64,000 nt of DNA from Amycolatopsis umgeniensis (GTDB lineage Bacteria; Actinomycetota; Actinomycetes; Mycobacteriales; Pseudonocardiaceae), in contig NZ_JACHMX010000001.1 in assembly GCF_014205155.1 (NCBI RefSeq), forward strand, positions 6,076,001 through 6,140,000, written 5' to 3'. How positions within the stretch are numbered: the first letter of the stretch is position 1; each line of letters starts with the position of its first letter. Under the pieces are notes generated by a model. The model was given only the letters and a program-made list of their open reading frames with translations, had not been told where the DNA came from and ran no database searches. Below are positions 1 through 9,990 of the stretch, piece by piece. The position numbers and the translations under genes were made by a program.

Positions 1-459
1 CTCGGTGTGCTGGCGTTGCTGCAAAATCCCGAGCAGATCGCCGCTTTCCAGGACACCGACCAGGCGGCGGACCGGGCGGTCGACGAACTGATCCGGTACC
101 TGACGGTCCCGTACGCCCCGACACCGCGCACCGCCAAGGAAGACGTCACCATCGCGGGCAAGGTGATCAAGGAGGGCGAGACGGTCACCTGTTCCCTCCC
201 CATGGCCAATCGCGATCCCGCCCTGCTGCCGGACGGGGACCGCCTCGACGTCACGCGCGACCCGGTTCCGCATGTCGCGTTCGGACACGGCGTCCACCAC
301 TGCCTGGGCGCGGCGCTGGCGCGCCTCGAACTCCGGGTCGTCTATTCCGCGCTGTGGCAGCGTTTCCCCAAGCTGCGGCTGGCGGATCCCGGCCAGGAGA
401 CCGCGTACCGGCTGACCACGCCGGCGTACGGATTGACCAGCCTGATGGTCGAATGGTGA
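1..459 (+). CDS. oxyB: Cytochrome P450 OxyB, C-terminal part (glycopeptide crosslinking)
   Basis: This is the last 152 codons of a P450, open at the left window edge. The reading frame starts at base 1 and stops at 457-459. The ELIRY segment holds the ExxR motif, and FGHGVHHCLGAALAR is the haem-binding loop with the cysteine ligand. The segment resembles the C-terminus of vancomycin OxyB (CYP165B), which makes the first phenol coupling (C-O-D ring, residues 4 and 6) on the carrier-bound heptapeptide with the NRPS X domain as partner. The oxyB-oxyC-halogenase order matches balhimycin and vancomycin clusters. I separate OxyB from OxyA and OxyE by remembered sequence only. Confidence 0.9.
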   Translation, partial: LGVLALLQNPEQIAAFQDTDQAADRAVDELIRYLTVPYAPTPRTAKEDVTIAGKVIKEGETVTCSLPMANRDPALLPDGDRLDVTRDPVPHVAFGHGVHHCLGAALARLELRVVYSALWQRFPKLRLADPGQETAYRLTTPAYGLTSLMVEW

Positions 460-1330
460 CCGGGCCACGCGACGAGTCGTCCCTCTGGACACGCGTGTCG
501 TCCATCCCGTCACGCGAGTTGCCCCGCCAGTCACGCGAAATCGCCCATCCGACCGACCTGTGACCCACGCGACGGCCCGGCTGAACATGTCGCGAAAGCC
601 ACTTTCGCGACGTCTGGTGTCCCGAAAGTGGCTTTCGCGACATCGGTCAGCGTTGGGTCGGGTGGGTCGTGAATGGTAGGTGCTGTACCGATGCTCACCC
701 GACATGGGCGCCAGGGAGGCGTTGCGAACGCCACTTTCGCAACCTTCAACGTTGCGAAAGTGGCTTTCGCAACGCCGACGCCTCAGTCCCGGGGGTCCGT
801 CTTGACTCTCTTGTCGGGCGCGGCCGTTTGCCGGTGGGTGTCGCGAAAGCCACTTTCGCGACGTCTGGTGTCCCGAAAGTGGCTTTCGCGACATCGGTCA
901 GCGTTGGGTCGGGTGGGTCGTGAGTGGTAGGTGCTGTACCAATGCTCACCCGACATGGGCGCCAGGGAGGCGTTGCGAACGCCACTTTCGCAACCTTCAA
1001 CGTTGCGAAAGTGGCGTTCGCAACGCCAACGCCTCAGTCCCGGGACTCCGTCTTGACTCTCTTGTCGGGCGCGACGGCCCGGCTGAACATGTCGCGAAAG
1101 CCACTTTCGCGACGTCTGATGTCCCGAAAGTGGCTTTCGCGACACCCAGGCCGCTCTGAGGCAACCGCGCGGTTCTCGTCCACGGCGACACCCTGGACTT
1201 CTTTCCTGAGCACGGGCGAAGATTGGTTCGCCCGAGCGTTCGAGACGACGACTGACAGCGGCGAATGAACCAGTGTCCGAAGAGGAATCCGGAACACCAT
1301 TTGCGGTCAGTGAAGGAGTTTCCACTCGAT
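460..1330. repeat. oxyB-oxyC spacer with 251-bp tandem repeat of paired hairpins
   Basis: This 871-bp spacer has no convincing gene. From about 569 to 1143 it holds 2.2 copies of a 251-bp unit: the landmark TCGCGAAAGCCACTTTCGCG starts at 590, 841 and 1092. Each full unit carries two hairpins. One is built on CGAAAGCCACTTTCG with inverted partner CGAAAGTGGCTTTCG (590-640, 841-891, 1092-1143). The other is built on TTGCGAACGCCACTTTCGCAA with a matching inverted partner (721-773, 971-1024). Copies differ by scattered point changes, so the duplication is recent but not identical. Short GTCACGCGA motifs lie at 518-535. A ribosome-binding site for oxyC lies at 1312-1318. Confidence 0.9.
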
Positions 1331-2557
1331 ATGGAGCACGATATCGATGAGGTCGCGCCGCTCGTGCAGCCGACGGCGAACTACATGCTCAGAACGCATT
1401 GCGACCCCCACGAGGACATGTTCGAGCTCCGGGCGCACGGCCCGCTGGTGCGGATAGTCGGGAGCGCGTCCACCCAGCTGCGGACGGACTATGTCTGGCA
1501 GGCCATGGGTTACGACGTCGTGCGGCAGGTGCTCGGCGATCACGAGCACTTCACGACGCGGCCCCGCTGGAGTTCGGCGGAATCCCTCGAGGACGAACCC
1601 ATCCCGCCGGATCTCATCGGGCAGCTGTCGGTTTACGACCAGCCCGAGCACACCCGCCTGCGCGGAATGCTGACGCCGGAGTTCACCACCCGGCGGATCC
1701 GCAGGCTGGAACCCGCGATGCAGGAACTGATCGAGGACCGCATCGACGTGCTCGAGGCCGAGGGGCCGCCCGCGGACGTCCAGGGGTTGTTCGCGGATCC
1801 GGTCGGCGGGATGGCACTGTGCGAATTGCTCGGCATCCCGCGTGACGATCGCGGCGAATTCATCCGGCGCGTCAGGCAGAACGTCGCGCTCAGCCGCGGG
1901 TTCAAGGCGAGGGCGCACGACAGCGCGGCGTTCAACCGGTACCTGGACGGTCTCATCGCCCGGCAGCGCCAGGATCCCGACGAGGAATTCATCGGCTCGA
2001 TCGTGCGCGAACACGGGGACGACGTCACGGACGCGGAACTGCGGGGCGTGTTCACCGCGCTCATCCTCGGCGGTGTCGAGACCGTCGCGGGAATGATCGG
2101 GTTCGGCGTGCTCGCCTTGCTGGATCATCCCGAGCAGAAGGATTTGATGCTCGCGGGCAAGGAAGAAGCGGATCGTGTCGTCGCCGAACTGATGCGGTAC
2201 CTGTCGCCCGTGCAGCAGCCGAATCCACGGCTCGCCATCAAGGACGTGGTCATCGGCGGACAGCTGATCAAAGCGGGGGAGTACGTGATGTGCTCGATCC
2301 TGATGGCCAACCGCGACGAAGCGCTCACGCCGAACGCCAACGTCCTCGACGCGAATCGCACTTCGGGTTCCCATGTCGGGTTCGGGCACGGTATTCATTA
2401 CTGCATCGGCGCGGCGGTGGCGAGGTCGCTGCTGCGGATGGCTTATCAGTCCTTGTGGGGCCGATTCCCCGATCTACGGCTCGCCGTTCCCCGCGAGGAG
2501 ATCAAACTCCGGAACGCGTTCATCGATTGCCCGGATCAATTGCCGGTCGCCTGGTAA
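1331..2557 (+). CDS. oxyC: Cytochrome P450 OxyC (biaryl AB-ring crosslink)
   Basis: This is a 408-residue P450 of CYP165C type. PEHTRLR is at 105-111, ExxR at 286-289 (ELMR), the I-helix GGVET at 247-251 and the haem loop FGHGIHYCIG with Cys358. The N-terminus HDIDEVAPL and the stretch RTHCDPHED resemble vancomycin and balhimycin OxyC. That enzyme closes the C-C biaryl bond between residues 5 and 7 as the last oxidative crosslink on the NRPS-bound peptide. I chose the ATG at 1331 because GAAGGAG lies 12 nt upstream and it matches the family N-terminus; the earlier in-frame start at 1265 would add 22 unrelated residues. The halogenase follows 32 bp downstream. Confidence 0.93.
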   Translation: MEHDIDEVAPLVQPTANYMLRTHCDPHEDMFELRAHGPLVRIVGSASTQLRTDYVWQAMGYDVVRQVLGDHEHFTTRPRWSSAESLEDEPIPPDLIGQLSVYDQPEHTRLRGMLTPEFTTRRIRRLEPAMQELIEDRIDVLEAEGPPADVQGLFADPVGGMALCELLGIPRDDRGEFIRRVRQNVALSRGFKARAHDSAAFNRYLDGLIARQRQDPDEEFIGSIVREHGDDVTDAELRGVFTALILGGVETVAGMIGFGVLALLDHPEQKDLMLAGKEEADRVVAELMRYLSPVQQPNPRLAIKDVVIGGQLIKAGEYVMCSILMANRDEALTPNANVLDANRTSGSHVGFGHGIHYCIGAAVARSLLRMAYQSLWGRFPDLRLAVPREEIKLRNAFIDCPDQLPVAW

Positions 2558-2589
2558 CACAAATGACGTCGACAGAGGAATGGTGAGAG

Positions 2590-4059
2590 ATGTCGGTCGA
2601 AGAATTCGACGTGGTGGTCGCGGGTGGTGGGCCGTCCGGGTCGACCCTTGCCACGTTCGTGGCCATGCAGGGTCATCGAGTGCTGTTGCTGGAGAAGGAA
2701 CTCTTTCCCCGGTACCAGATCGGCGAGTCGCTGCTGCCGTCCACGATCCACGGCGTGTGCCAGATGCTCGGCGTCACGGACGAGCTGGCGGCGGCCGGTT
2801 TCCCGATCAAGCGGGGCGGTACGTTCCGGTGGGGCGCCCGTCCGGAGCCGTGGACGTTCTCCTTCTCCGTTTCGCCGCGGATCACGGGCCCGTCGTCGTT
2901 CGCCTATCAGGTGGAGCGCGCGAAGTTCGACCAGATCCTGCTGAACAACGCCAAACGCAAGGGCGTCGTGGTGCGGGAGGAGTGCTCGGTCACCGACGTG
3001 CTGGAAGAGGGTGAGCGCGTCACCGGGGTGCGCTACACCGATCGCGACGGCAACGAGCACGAGGTGTCCGCGTCCTTCGTGGTCGACGCGTCGGGCAACA
3101 AGAGCCGGCTGTACTCGAAGGTCGGCGGCGAGCGGAACTATTCGGAGTTCTTCCGCAGCCTGGCGCTGTTCGGCTACTTCGAAGGCGGCAAGCGGCTTCC
3201 CGCCCCGTATTCGGGCAACATCCTCAGCGTCGCTTTCGACAACGGCTGGTTCTGGTACATCCCGCTGAGCGACACGCTGACCAGCGTCGGCGCGGTGGTG
3301 CGCCGGGAGGACGCCGACAAGGTCCAGGGTGACCGGGAGAAGGCGCTCGAGTCCCTGATCTCCGAGGCCCCGTTGATCGCGGAGTACCTCGCGGACGCGA
3401 AGCGGGTGACCACCGGCAAGTACGGGGAAGTCCGTGTCCGCAAGGACTATTCCTACAACCAGACCGAATTCTGGCGCCCCGGGATGATCCTGGTCGGCGA
3501 CGCCGCGTGTTTCGTCGACCCGGTGTTCTCCTCCGGCGTGCACTTGGCGACCTACAGCGGTTTGCTCGCGGCGCGGTCGATCAACAGCGTCCTCGCCGGC
3601 GATCTGGACGAGAAGACGGCCTTGACCGAGTTCGAAGCGCGGTACCGCCGCGAGTACAGCGTGTACTACGAATTCCTCGTCGCGTTCTACGAGATGAACG
3701 TGAACGAGGAGTCGTACTTCTGGCAGGCCAAGAAGGTCACGAAGAGCAAGAACACCGACCTGGAGTCCTTCGTCGACCTGGTCGGCGGCGTGTCCTCCGG
3801 TGAGAACGCACTTGTGAACCAGCTCGTCGAGCGCAGCGCCGAGTTCGCGACGGCCGTCGATCAGATGGCGGGTGGCGACGACGCCAGCATGGTGCCGCTG
3901 TTCAAATCCCAGGTGGTCAAGCAGGTGATGCAGGAGGGCGGCCAGGAGCAGATGCGGGTGGTCCTCGGCGAGGACGCCGAACCCGAGATGCCGCTGTTCC
4001 CCGGCGGGCTCGTGGTCTCGCCCGACGGCATGAAGTGGCTGCCCCACCGTCCCGTCTGA
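2590..4059 (+). CDS. bhaA: FAD-dependent tyrosyl halogenase (BhaA/VhaA type)
   Basis: This 489-residue flavin halogenase should chlorinate beta-hydroxytyrosine/tyrosine rings 2 and 6 of the NRPS-bound peptide, using reduced FAD, O2 and chloride. The GGGPSGS dinucleotide-binding loop lies at residues 12-18, [10 protein letters not shown] is the second FAD contact, and the halogenase signature WFWYIP is at 220-225. Length and sequence resemble BhaA and VhaA. The gene lies between oxyC and the glycosyltransferases, as in balhimycin and vancomycin clusters. Its presence argues against an unchlorinated product such as ristocetin. How many chlorines are added cannot be read from sequence. Confidence 0.94.
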   Translation: MSVEEFDVVVAGGGPSGSTLATFVAMQGHRVLLLEKELFPRYQIGESLLPSTIHGVCQMLGVTDELAAAGFPIKRGGTFRWGARPEPWTFSFSVSPRITGPSSFAYQVERAKFDQILLNNAKRKGVVVREECSVTDVLEEGERVTGVRYTDRDGNEHEVSASFVVDASGNKSRLYSKVGGERNYSEFFRSLALFGYFEGGKRLPAPYSGNILSVAFDNGWFWYIPLSDTLTSVGAVVRREDADKVQGDREKALESLISEAPLIAEYLADAKRVTTGKYGEVRVRKDYSYNQTEFWRPGMILVGDAACFVDPVFSSGVHLATYSGLLAARSINSVLAGDLDEKTALTEFEARYRREYSVYYEFLVAFYEMNVNEESYFWQAKKVTKSKNTDLESFVDLVGGVSSGENALVNQLVERSAEFATAVDQMAGGDDASMVPLFKSQVVKQVMQEGGQEQMRVVLGEDAEPEMPLFPGGLVVSPDGMKWLPHRPV

Positions 4060-4076
4060 TTCGAGGGAAGTACGTA

Positions 4077-5282
4077 ATGCGTGTGTTGTTGTCGATGTTC
4101 GGGACACGCGGAGATCTCGAGCCGGTACTGGCCATGGCGGTGCGGTTGCGGGAACGCGGCGTCGACGTGCGGGTGTGCGGGCCGGCGAACTTCGTGGACC
4201 GGCTGGCCGAATTCGGGGTGCCGATGGTGCCCGTCGGTCCGCCGGTGCGCGCGGGAGCGGGGCCGGGGCCCGGATTCGCGGACGAGTTGATCGCCGCGCA
4301 GTTCGACCAGGTCCCGGCCGTCGCCGAGGGCTGTGACGCGGTGGTGGCGACCGGGATGGTGGCCGTCGCGTCCGCCGTCCGGTCGGTGGCGGAGAAGCTG
4401 GGGATTCCCTACTTCTACGCCGCCTGCCATCCGATCGACGTGCGGTCGCCGCACGACCCTCAGCTGCGGCCCGATCGCGAAGGCGAGTCGTTCGCCTTGG
4501 ACACCACCGATCAGCATTCGCTGCGGGACATGCGCGACGAGGGTCTGTTCCAGCGCTTCGGTGAACCGGTCAACAGCCGTCGCGCCGTGCTCGGCCTCCC
4601 GCCGGTGGACAGCATCATCGACCACGCCTACACCGAGCGCCCGTGGCTGGCCGCGGATCCGGTCCTGGTCCCCCTGCGTCCGGGCCAGGAAGCCGTGCAG
4701 ACAGGGTCCTGGTACCTGGTCGACGAACGGCCTCTTCCCGCGGAGCTGGAGGAGTTCCTGGCGGCGGGCGAACCGCCCGTGTACGTGGGTTTCGGCAGTT
4801 TGGACGCCCCCGATGACGCCGCGCGGGTGGCGATCGAGGCTGTCCGTGCCCAGGGACGCCGGGTGATCCTTTCGCGTGGCTGGGCCGAACTGGCCCGGAT
4901 CGACGACCAGAGCGACTGTCTCGTGATCGACGAGGTGAACGTCCAGGTGCTGTTCGGCCGGGTGGCCGCCGTCGTCCACCACGGCGGTTCGGGGACGGCG
5001 CACGTGGCCACGCGGGCGGGTGTCCCGCAGGTCATCATCTTCCAGGGCATGGATCAGCCGTACTTCGCCGCCCGGGTGGCGAGTTTGGGCATCGGCGTGG
5101 CACATGACGGTCCGACCCCGACCGTCGAATCGCTGTCGGCCGCGCTCGTCACGGCCTTGGCCCCGGAAACGAGTGCGCGTGCCGAGGCCGTGGCCGAGAT
5201 CGCCCGCACGGACGGGGCCGCGGCTGCCGCGGAACTGCTGCTCGACGCGGTCAGCCGGGAAAAGCCCGCTGTTTCGGTGTGA
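4077..5282 (+). CDS. Glycopeptide glycosyltransferase 1 (GT-B, GT1 family)
   Basis: This 401-residue enzyme belongs to the GtfA-E family of soluble GT-B glycosyltransferases that move sugars from dTDP/UDP donors to the aglycone. [16 protein letters not shown] is the usual N-terminus with the conserved GD that contributes the catalytic aspartate, and [11 protein letters not shown] is the donor-phosphate loop. The acceptor-facing segment after [13 protein letters not shown] carries a long insert unlike the other four copies, so I assign no acceptor. The ATG at 4077 starts the family N-terminus; the upstream in-frame ATG at 4035 lies inside the halogenase gene. GT2 starts 21 bp downstream. Confidence 0.9.
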   Translation: MRVLLSMFGTRGDLEPVLAMAVRLRERGVDVRVCGPANFVDRLAEFGVPMVPVGPPVRAGAGPGPGFADELIAAQFDQVPAVAEGCDAVVATGMVAVASAVRSVAEKLGIPYFYAACHPIDVRSPHDPQLRPDREGESFALDTTDQHSLRDMRDEGLFQRFGEPVNSRRAVLGLPPVDSIIDHAYTERPWLAADPVLVPLRPGQEAVQTGSWYLVDERPLPAELEEFLAAGEPPVYVGFGSLDAPDDAARVAIEAVRAQGRRVILSRGWAELARIDDQSDCLVIDEVNVQVLFGRVAAVVHHGGSGTAHVATRAGVPQVIIFQGMDQPYFAARVASLGIGVAHDGPTPTVESLSAALVTALAPETSARAEAVAEIARTDGAAAAAELLLDAVSREKPAVSV

Positions 5283-5303
5283 ACCTCGATCAAGGGATGC
5301 GAA

Positions 5304-6455
5304 ATGCGCGTTTTGTTGTGGGCGCGAGGATCACGCGGCGATGTCGAACCGCTGGTGGCCTTGGCGGCGAAGCTGCGGGAGAGCGGCGCGGAGGTGCGGA
5401 TGTGCGCGCCTCCGGACAGCGCGGCGCGGCTGGCCGAGATCGGCGTGCCGCTGGTACCGGTCGAACGGTGGAAGGGCGCCTCGGCCTCACACGGGACGCC
5501 CGACGCCGAGGCCGGGACGAACGCCGAGCGGCTCGAGCAGATCCTCAAGGTCGCCGAGGGCTGTGACGTGGTGGTGGCGGTCGGCCTGCTCTCCGGCGCC
5601 GTCGCCGCGCGGTCGGTGGCCGAGAGACTGGGCATCCCGTACTTCAACGTCGTGCTCTGCCCGATCCACCTGCCGACGGCGCTCGATCCGGCACAGCGGG
5701 CCGACTACAACCAGGGCACCGACAACCTGATCGGGGGCGCGCTCAACAGCCAGCGGGTCGCGCTCGGCCTGGCGCCCGTGAAGAACCTCTTCGACTACGC
5801 CGCCACCGATCAGCCCTGGCTGGCCGCGGACCCGACCCTCGCCCCCTTGCGGCCGGGGCAGGACGCCGTGCGGGCCGGGGCGTGGATCCTGCCCGACGAA
5901 CGGCCGCTTTCCCCGGAACTGGACGCGTTTCTGGCAGCGGGCGAGCCGCCGGTGTATGTGGGTTTCGGCAGCTCGCCGGAAACCGCCGACGTCGCGAGGT
6001 CGGCCATCATGGCGGTTCGCGCCCAGGGGCATCGGGTGATTCTTTCCCGTGGGTGGGCCGATCTGGCCCTGCCCGACGACGGGGCCGACTGCTTCGCCAT
6101 CGGTGAGGCCAATTTCCAGGTGCTGTTCGGCCGGGTGGCCGCCGTCGTCCACCACGAAGGCACGGGCACGACGCACGTGGCCGCGCGGGCGGGCGTCCCC
6201 CAGGTCGTGGTCCGGCACATCGTGGGGCAGGTGTACTACTCCGAGCGGATCGCCGAACTGGGCATCGGGGTGGCGATCGACGGTCCGAACCCGACCGTTG
6301 AGTCCTTGTCGGCCGCGCTCGCCACCGCGCTGTCCCCGGAAACCCGGGCTCGGGCGGCCACCGTGGCCGGCACGATCCGCACCGACGGCCCGGCGGTGGC
6401 CGTCGAACTGCTGCGTGAAGCGGTCAGCCGGGAAAAGCCCGCTGTTTCGGTGTGA
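5304..6455 (+). CDS. Glycopeptide glycosyltransferase 2 (GtfA-like)
   Basis: This is a 383-residue GtfA-E family enzyme, the shortest of the five. Its acceptor region ([16 protein letters not shown]) resembles chloroeremomycin GtfA (MYNQG.D..FG.A.N), which adds an amino-deoxysugar to the benzylic hydroxyl of residue 6. That makes an amino-sugar role plausible but unproven. The donor loop reads [11 protein letters not shown], with Glu where its four neighbours have the second Gly. The last ~39 nt plus stop (6420-6458) are identical to the end of GT1 (5247-5285), which points to duplication or gene conversion. Confidence 0.88.
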   Translation: MRVLLWARGSRGDVEPLVALAAKLRESGAEVRMCAPPDSAARLAEIGVPLVPVERWKGASASHGTPDAEAGTNAERLEQILKVAEGCDVVVAVGLLSGAVAARSVAERLGIPYFNVVLCPIHLPTALDPAQRADYNQGTDNLIGGALNSQRVALGLAPVKNLFDYAATDQPWLAADPTLAPLRPGQDAVRAGAWILPDERPLSPELDAFLAAGEPPVYVGFGSSPETADVARSAIMAVRAQGHRVILSRGWADLALPDDGADCFAIGEANFQVLFGRVAAVVHHEGTGTTHVAARAGVPQVVVRHIVGQVYYSERIAELGIGVAIDGPNPTVESLSAALATALSPETRARAATVAGTIRTDGPAVAVELLREAVSREKPAVSV

Positions 6456-6478
6456 ACCCAGGAACGGGGAAAGACGTA

Positions 6479-7684
6479 ATGCGTGTGTTGTTGTCGACGT
6501 CCGGCAGCCGCGGGGATGTCGAACCGCTGGTGGCCTTGGCGGTGCGGTTGCGGGAACTGGGTGCGGAGGTGCGGATGTGCGCGCCGCCGGACGCGGGGGA
6601 GCGGCTGGCCGAGTTCGGGGTGCCGCTGGTACCGGTCGGCGAGTCGACACGCGCGATGACGCACGAGAAGAAGCCGCCGTCGCCCAAGGACGGCCCCCGG
6701 CTTTCGGCCGACGCGATCGCCACGCAGTTCGCGCAGGTCCCCGCAGGTGCCGAGGGATGCGACGCGGTGGTGGCGACCGGGATGCTCGCCGCCGCTGTCG
6801 CCGTCCGGTCGGTGGCCGAGAAGCTGGACATCCCGTACTTCTACGCCTTCCACTGCCCGATCTATCTGCCGTCGCCGTACTACGCGCCGCCGCCCCCGCT
6901 GGGCGAGCCGCCCGCCCCGGAGGGGACCGACATCCGGGCGCTGTGGGCCCGGAACAGCCAGAGTGCCCAGCGCCGGTTCGGGGATCCGCTCAACAGTGAG
7001 CGGGCCGCGATCGGGCTGCCGCCGGTGGACGACATCTTCGGCTACGGCTACACCGATCACCCCTTGCTCGCGGCGGATCCGATCCTGGCGCCGTTGCAGC
7101 CGACGGATCTCGACGCCGTGCAGACCGGGGCTTGGGTCCTGCCCGACGAACGGCCGCTTTCCGCCGAGCTGGAAGCGTTCCTGGCGGCGGGCGAGCCGCC
7201 GGTGTACGTGGGTTTCGGCAGTATGCGCGCCCCGGAGGACGCCGCGAAGGTGGCCGTCGAGGCTGTCCGCGCCCAGGGACGCCGGATGATCCTTTCCCGT
7301 GGCTGGGCCGACCTGGCGCTGATCGACGATCAGGCCGACTGCTTCGCCGTCGGCGAGGTGAACCACCAGGTACTGTTCGGCCGGGTGGCCGCCGTCGTCC
7401 ATCACGGCGGGGTGGGGACGACGACAGCGGCCGCGCGGGCCGGTGCCCCTCAGATCGTGGTGCCGCAGATCGCGGACCAGCCGTACTTCGCCAGGCGGGT
7501 GGCCGAACTGGGCGTCGGGGTGGCCCACGAAGGCCGGACACCGAGCGTCGAGTCGTTGTCGGCGGCGCTCGTCACGGCTCTGTCACCGGAAACCCGTGCG
7601 CGGGCGAAGGCAGTGGCGGACACGATCCACGCCGACGGGGCGACAGTCGCCGCGAAACTGTTGCTCGACGCCGTCTCCGTATGA
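6479..7684 (+). CDS. Glycopeptide glycosyltransferase 3 (GtfB/GtfE-like)
   Basis: This is a 401-residue GtfA-E family enzyme. The acceptor segment [20 protein letters not shown] closely follows GtfB of chloroeremomycin (FYAFHCP.Y.PSPYYPPPP), which glucosylates the phenol of 4-hydroxyphenylglycine at residue 4. It is therefore the best candidate for the core glucosyltransferase. The donor loop is [11 protein letters not shown]. The ATG at 6479 gives the canonical MRVLLST start; an in-frame ATG at 6452 overlaps GT2 and lacks family support. It sits in the run of co-directional gtf genes with 20-35 bp gaps. Confidence 0.9.
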   Translation: MRVLLSTSGSRGDVEPLVALAVRLRELGAEVRMCAPPDAGERLAEFGVPLVPVGESTRAMTHEKKPPSPKDGPRLSADAIATQFAQVPAGAEGCDAVVATGMLAAAVAVRSVAEKLDIPYFYAFHCPIYLPSPYYAPPPPLGEPPAPEGTDIRALWARNSQSAQRRFGDPLNSERAAIGLPPVDDIFGYGYTDHPLLAADPILAPLQPTDLDAVQTGAWVLPDERPLSAELEAFLAAGEPPVYVGFGSMRAPEDAAKVAVEAVRAQGRRMILSRGWADLALIDDQADCFAVGEVNHQVLFGRVAAVVHHGGVGTTTAAARAGAPQIVVPQIADQPYFARRVAELGVGVAHEGRTPSVESLSAALVTALSPETRARAKAVADTIHADGATVAAKLLLDAVSV

Positions 7685-7718
7685 ACCCGCCAGGTACTAC
7701 AGAACGAGGAACCACGTA

Positions 7719-8954
7719 ATGCGTGTCTTGTTGTCGACGAGCGGACTGCGCGGAGACGTCGAACCGATGGTGGCGCTGGCGACGCGGTTGCGGGCACTGG
7801 ACGCGGAAGTGCGGATGTGCGCGCCGCCGGACGCCGCGGAGCGGTTCGCCGAACTCGACGTGCGGGTGTTCCCGGTCGGCCAGTCGTTGCGCGCGATGAT
7901 GCGCGCGATCACGGGATCGTCGCGGGGCGACGGGCTCCGGCTCCCGGCCGAGGAGATCGACGAGCAGTTCGACCAGGTCCCGGCGGCCGCCGAGGGTTGT
8001 GACGTGGTGGTGGCGACCGGCGTGCTGTCCGCCGCGATCGGGGTGCGGTCGGTGGCCGAAAAGCTGGGCATCCCGTACTTCTACGCTGCCTACTGTCCGA
8101 TTTACCTGCCGTCACCGCATTTCCCGCCGCCGCTGGGCCGTGGTGACGGCGAGCCGCCCGCGGACCTCGACTTGGACGACAACCAGGCGCTTTGGGGTTT
8201 CTACAACCAGGTCTACTCGCAGCGGTACGGCGGACCGCTCAACACCAGGCGGGCCGAGATCGGGCTGCCGCCGGTCGAGAAGCTCATCGACTACGGGTGC
8301 ACCGATCAGCCGTGGCTGGCGGCGGACCCGCTCCTGGCGCCGCTGCGGCCGGGCCAGGACGTCGTGCAGACCGGGGCTTGGATCCTGCCCGACGAACGGC
8401 CGCTTTCCCCTGAACTGGAAGCGTTTCTGGCCGTCGGCCCGCCCCCGGTGTACGTCGGCTTCGGCAGTACGTCCGATACCGACCACACCGCGAAGCTGGC
8501 CGTCGAGGCGATTCGTGCCCAAGGCCACCGGGTGGTCCTCTCTCGCGGGTGGGCGGAGCTGGCCCTGCCCGATGACGGGGCGGATTGCTTCGCCGTCGGT
8601 GAGACCAACTTCCAGGCGCTGTTCGGCCGCGTGGCCGCCGTCGTCCACCATGGTGGCGGGGGAACGTCGCACGTGGCCGCGCGCGCGGGCGTCCCCCAGG
8701 TCGCGATCCCGCAGATGACGGACCAGCCGTACTTCGCCGACCAGGTGGCCGAATTGGGCATCGGCGTCGCCTTCGAGGAATACGGTCCGCCCCCGACCTT
8801 CGAGTCCTTGTCCGCCGCGCTCACCACGGCGTTGTCCCCGGAGACCCGTGCGCGGGCGAAGGCGGTGGCCGGCTCGATCCGCACCGACGGGACGACGGTG
8901 GCCGCCGGACTGCTGCGCGACGCGGTAACCGCCTCAACGCGAGAAAGGTGCTGA
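7719..8954 (+). CDS. Glycopeptide glycosyltransferase 4 (GtfB-like)
   Basis: This is a 411-residue GtfA-E family enzyme. The acceptor segment [18 protein letters not shown] groups it with GtfB/GtfE or with GtfC/D-type extenders that act on an existing glucose. The donor loop is [11 protein letters not shown]. Two enzymes of this subtype in tandem suggest a disaccharide at residue 4 or glucosylation at a second phenol. GAGGA lies just before the ATG at 7719. The stop at 8952-8954 is followed after 2 bp by the FkbM-type methyltransferase, so the two are probably co-translated. Confidence 0.88.
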   Translation: MRVLLSTSGLRGDVEPMVALATRLRALDAEVRMCAPPDAAERFAELDVRVFPVGQSLRAMMRAITGSSRGDGLRLPAEEIDEQFDQVPAAAEGCDVVVATGVLSAAIGVRSVAEKLGIPYFYAAYCPIYLPSPHFPPPLGRGDGEPPADLDLDDNQALWGFYNQVYSQRYGGPLNTRRAEIGLPPVEKLIDYGCTDQPWLAADPLLAPLRPGQDVVQTGAWILPDERPLSPELEAFLAVGPPPVYVGFGSTSDTDHTAKLAVEAIRAQGHRVVLSRGWAELALPDDGADCFAVGETNFQALFGRVAAVVHHGGGGTSHVAARAGVPQVAIPQMTDQPYFADQVAELGIGVAFEEYGPPPTFESLSAALTTALSPETRARAKAVAGSIRTDGTTVAAGLLRDAVTASTRERC

Positions 8955-8956
8955 AC

Positions 8957-9706
8957 ATGTCCGGAAACATCACGCACGCGAACGAGCCTGTCCTGGTCGA
9001 GGTGACGGAGGACTTCACCTGTTACGCCGGACCGGATCCGTCGGGCCAGCACGATGAGCTGATGTTCATCTTCAACGAGGTCTTCCACTTCGACACCTAT
9101 GCCCAGAGTGTGGGGAACGTTCCCGAAGAAGGTGTCATCCTCGACATCGGTGCCAATGTCGGACTCTTTTCGATCTACGCGAAGAGGCAGAAGCCGAATG
9201 CGACCTTGATCGCCTTCGAACCGATTCCGGCATCGGTGTCGGCGCTGCGCCGGAACATCGAACTGCACGGAATGACCGGCGTGACCGTTTACCCGCTGGC
9301 TTTGGGCGAGGTGGACCGGAAGGACGTCGCTTTCACCTACTACCCCGGTATGCCGGGCAATTCGACGAGGCATCCGGAGACGAAGAACGAACACTTCGCT
9401 GCCCAAGCCGTCGAGGTCCGGGTCGAGGTGGCGACCGTTTCCTCGGTGCTGGCAAGACATCCGGAGCTGGAGCGCGTCGACCTGGTCAAAATCGACGTGG
9501 AAGGTTCGGAGCTCGAGGTCCTCGCGGGACTGTCCGAGGGCGACTGGGCGAAAATCCAGTCGTGGGTGATCGAGATCAGCGACGCCGATGGTCAGCTCGG
9601 CGTGCTCCGGAAAACACTGGAGAGCCACGGCTACACGGTGGAAGCCGAACTCGACGACAAGATCATGGTGGAGCCGATGTATTTGGTGCACGCGTCGCGG
9701 AGCTGA
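8957..9706 (+). CDS. FkbM-family O-methyltransferase, probably sugar-modifying
   Basis: This is a 249-residue class I SAM methyltransferase. EGVILDIGANVGLFSIYAK is the SAM-binding motif I, IAFEPIPAS is motif II, and VDLVKIDVEGSELEVLAGL is the FkbM signature. The family makes O-methyl ethers, often on sugars. Its place directly after gtf4 suggests it methylates a sugar of the glycopeptide, such as a rhamnose or an amino-deoxyhexose hydroxyl; the exact substrate is inference. Vancomycin and balhimycin have no equivalent here; they carry an N-methyltransferase of a different family. The ATG at 8957 is preferred; a GTG at 8948 overlapping gtf4 is possible. Confidence 0.85.
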   Translation: MSGNITHANEPVLVEVTEDFTCYAGPDPSGQHDELMFIFNEVFHFDTYAQSVGNVPEEGVILDIGANVGLFSIYAKRQKPNATLIAFEPIPASVSALRRNIELHGMTGVTVYPLALGEVDRKDVAFTYYPGMPGNSTRHPETKNEHFAAQAVEVRVEVATVSSVLARHPELERVDLVKIDVEGSELEVLAGLSEGDWAKIQSWVIEISDADGQLGVLRKTLESHGYTVEAELDDKIMVEPMYLVHASRS

Positions 9707-9990
9707 AGCCACCTCGGGATGGGGTGACGGGGTCCTTCGTCGCGTGGCATGGGGTGAAAGCGTCCTTCGTCGCGTGGCATGCGGGGAAGGTTCCCCTCGG
9801 GGGCGCTGGCTCCGCGGACGTTGTGAAAGCCACTTTCGCAACCTTCAACGTTGTGAAAGCCACTTTCGCAACACCCCCGTCCCAGACGGATCCGCTCTGC
9901 GAGGGCGAAAGCGTCTTTCACCCCGTATCACGCAGTGAAAGTCCCCTTCGGCAAAAGTGGACATCAGGCAAATTGACTAGAGTGGGGAAT
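9707..9990. repeat. Repeat-rich spacer between the two methyltransferase genes
   Basis: This 284-bp spacer has no gene. It holds a 30-bp-period direct repeat (GTCCTTCGTCGCGTGGCATG at 9732 and 9762). It also holds two direct copies, 30 bp apart, of a unit with TTGTGAAAGCCACTTTCGCAA (about 9818-9842 and 9848-9872). These belong to the AAAGCCACTTTC family seen elsewhere, but here the halves are direct rather than inverted. A GTGAAAG.CCCCTTCG stretch follows at 9935-9952. The spacer interrupts an otherwise tightly packed gtf operon, so the next gene may have its own promoter. Confidence 0.8.

Noticed and set aside
569..1143. Possible CRISPR array because of regular repeats.
   Set aside because: Only 2.2 copies of a 251-bp unit, no unique spacers between short repeats, and no cas genes.
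1178..1198. GTCCAC...CTGGAC as a Bbr-type regulator site upstream of oxyC.
   Set aside because: The spacing is 9 bp, not the 17 bp expected, and the first half has a mismatch.
1307..2398. Long minus-strand ORF (363 codons) opposite oxyC, and similar long antisense ORFs opposite the halogenase, gtf genes, bpsD and dpg genes.
   Set aside because: They mirror high-GC codon bias of the genuine plus-strand genes; their products are rich in Arg, His, Gly and Asp and show no motifs.
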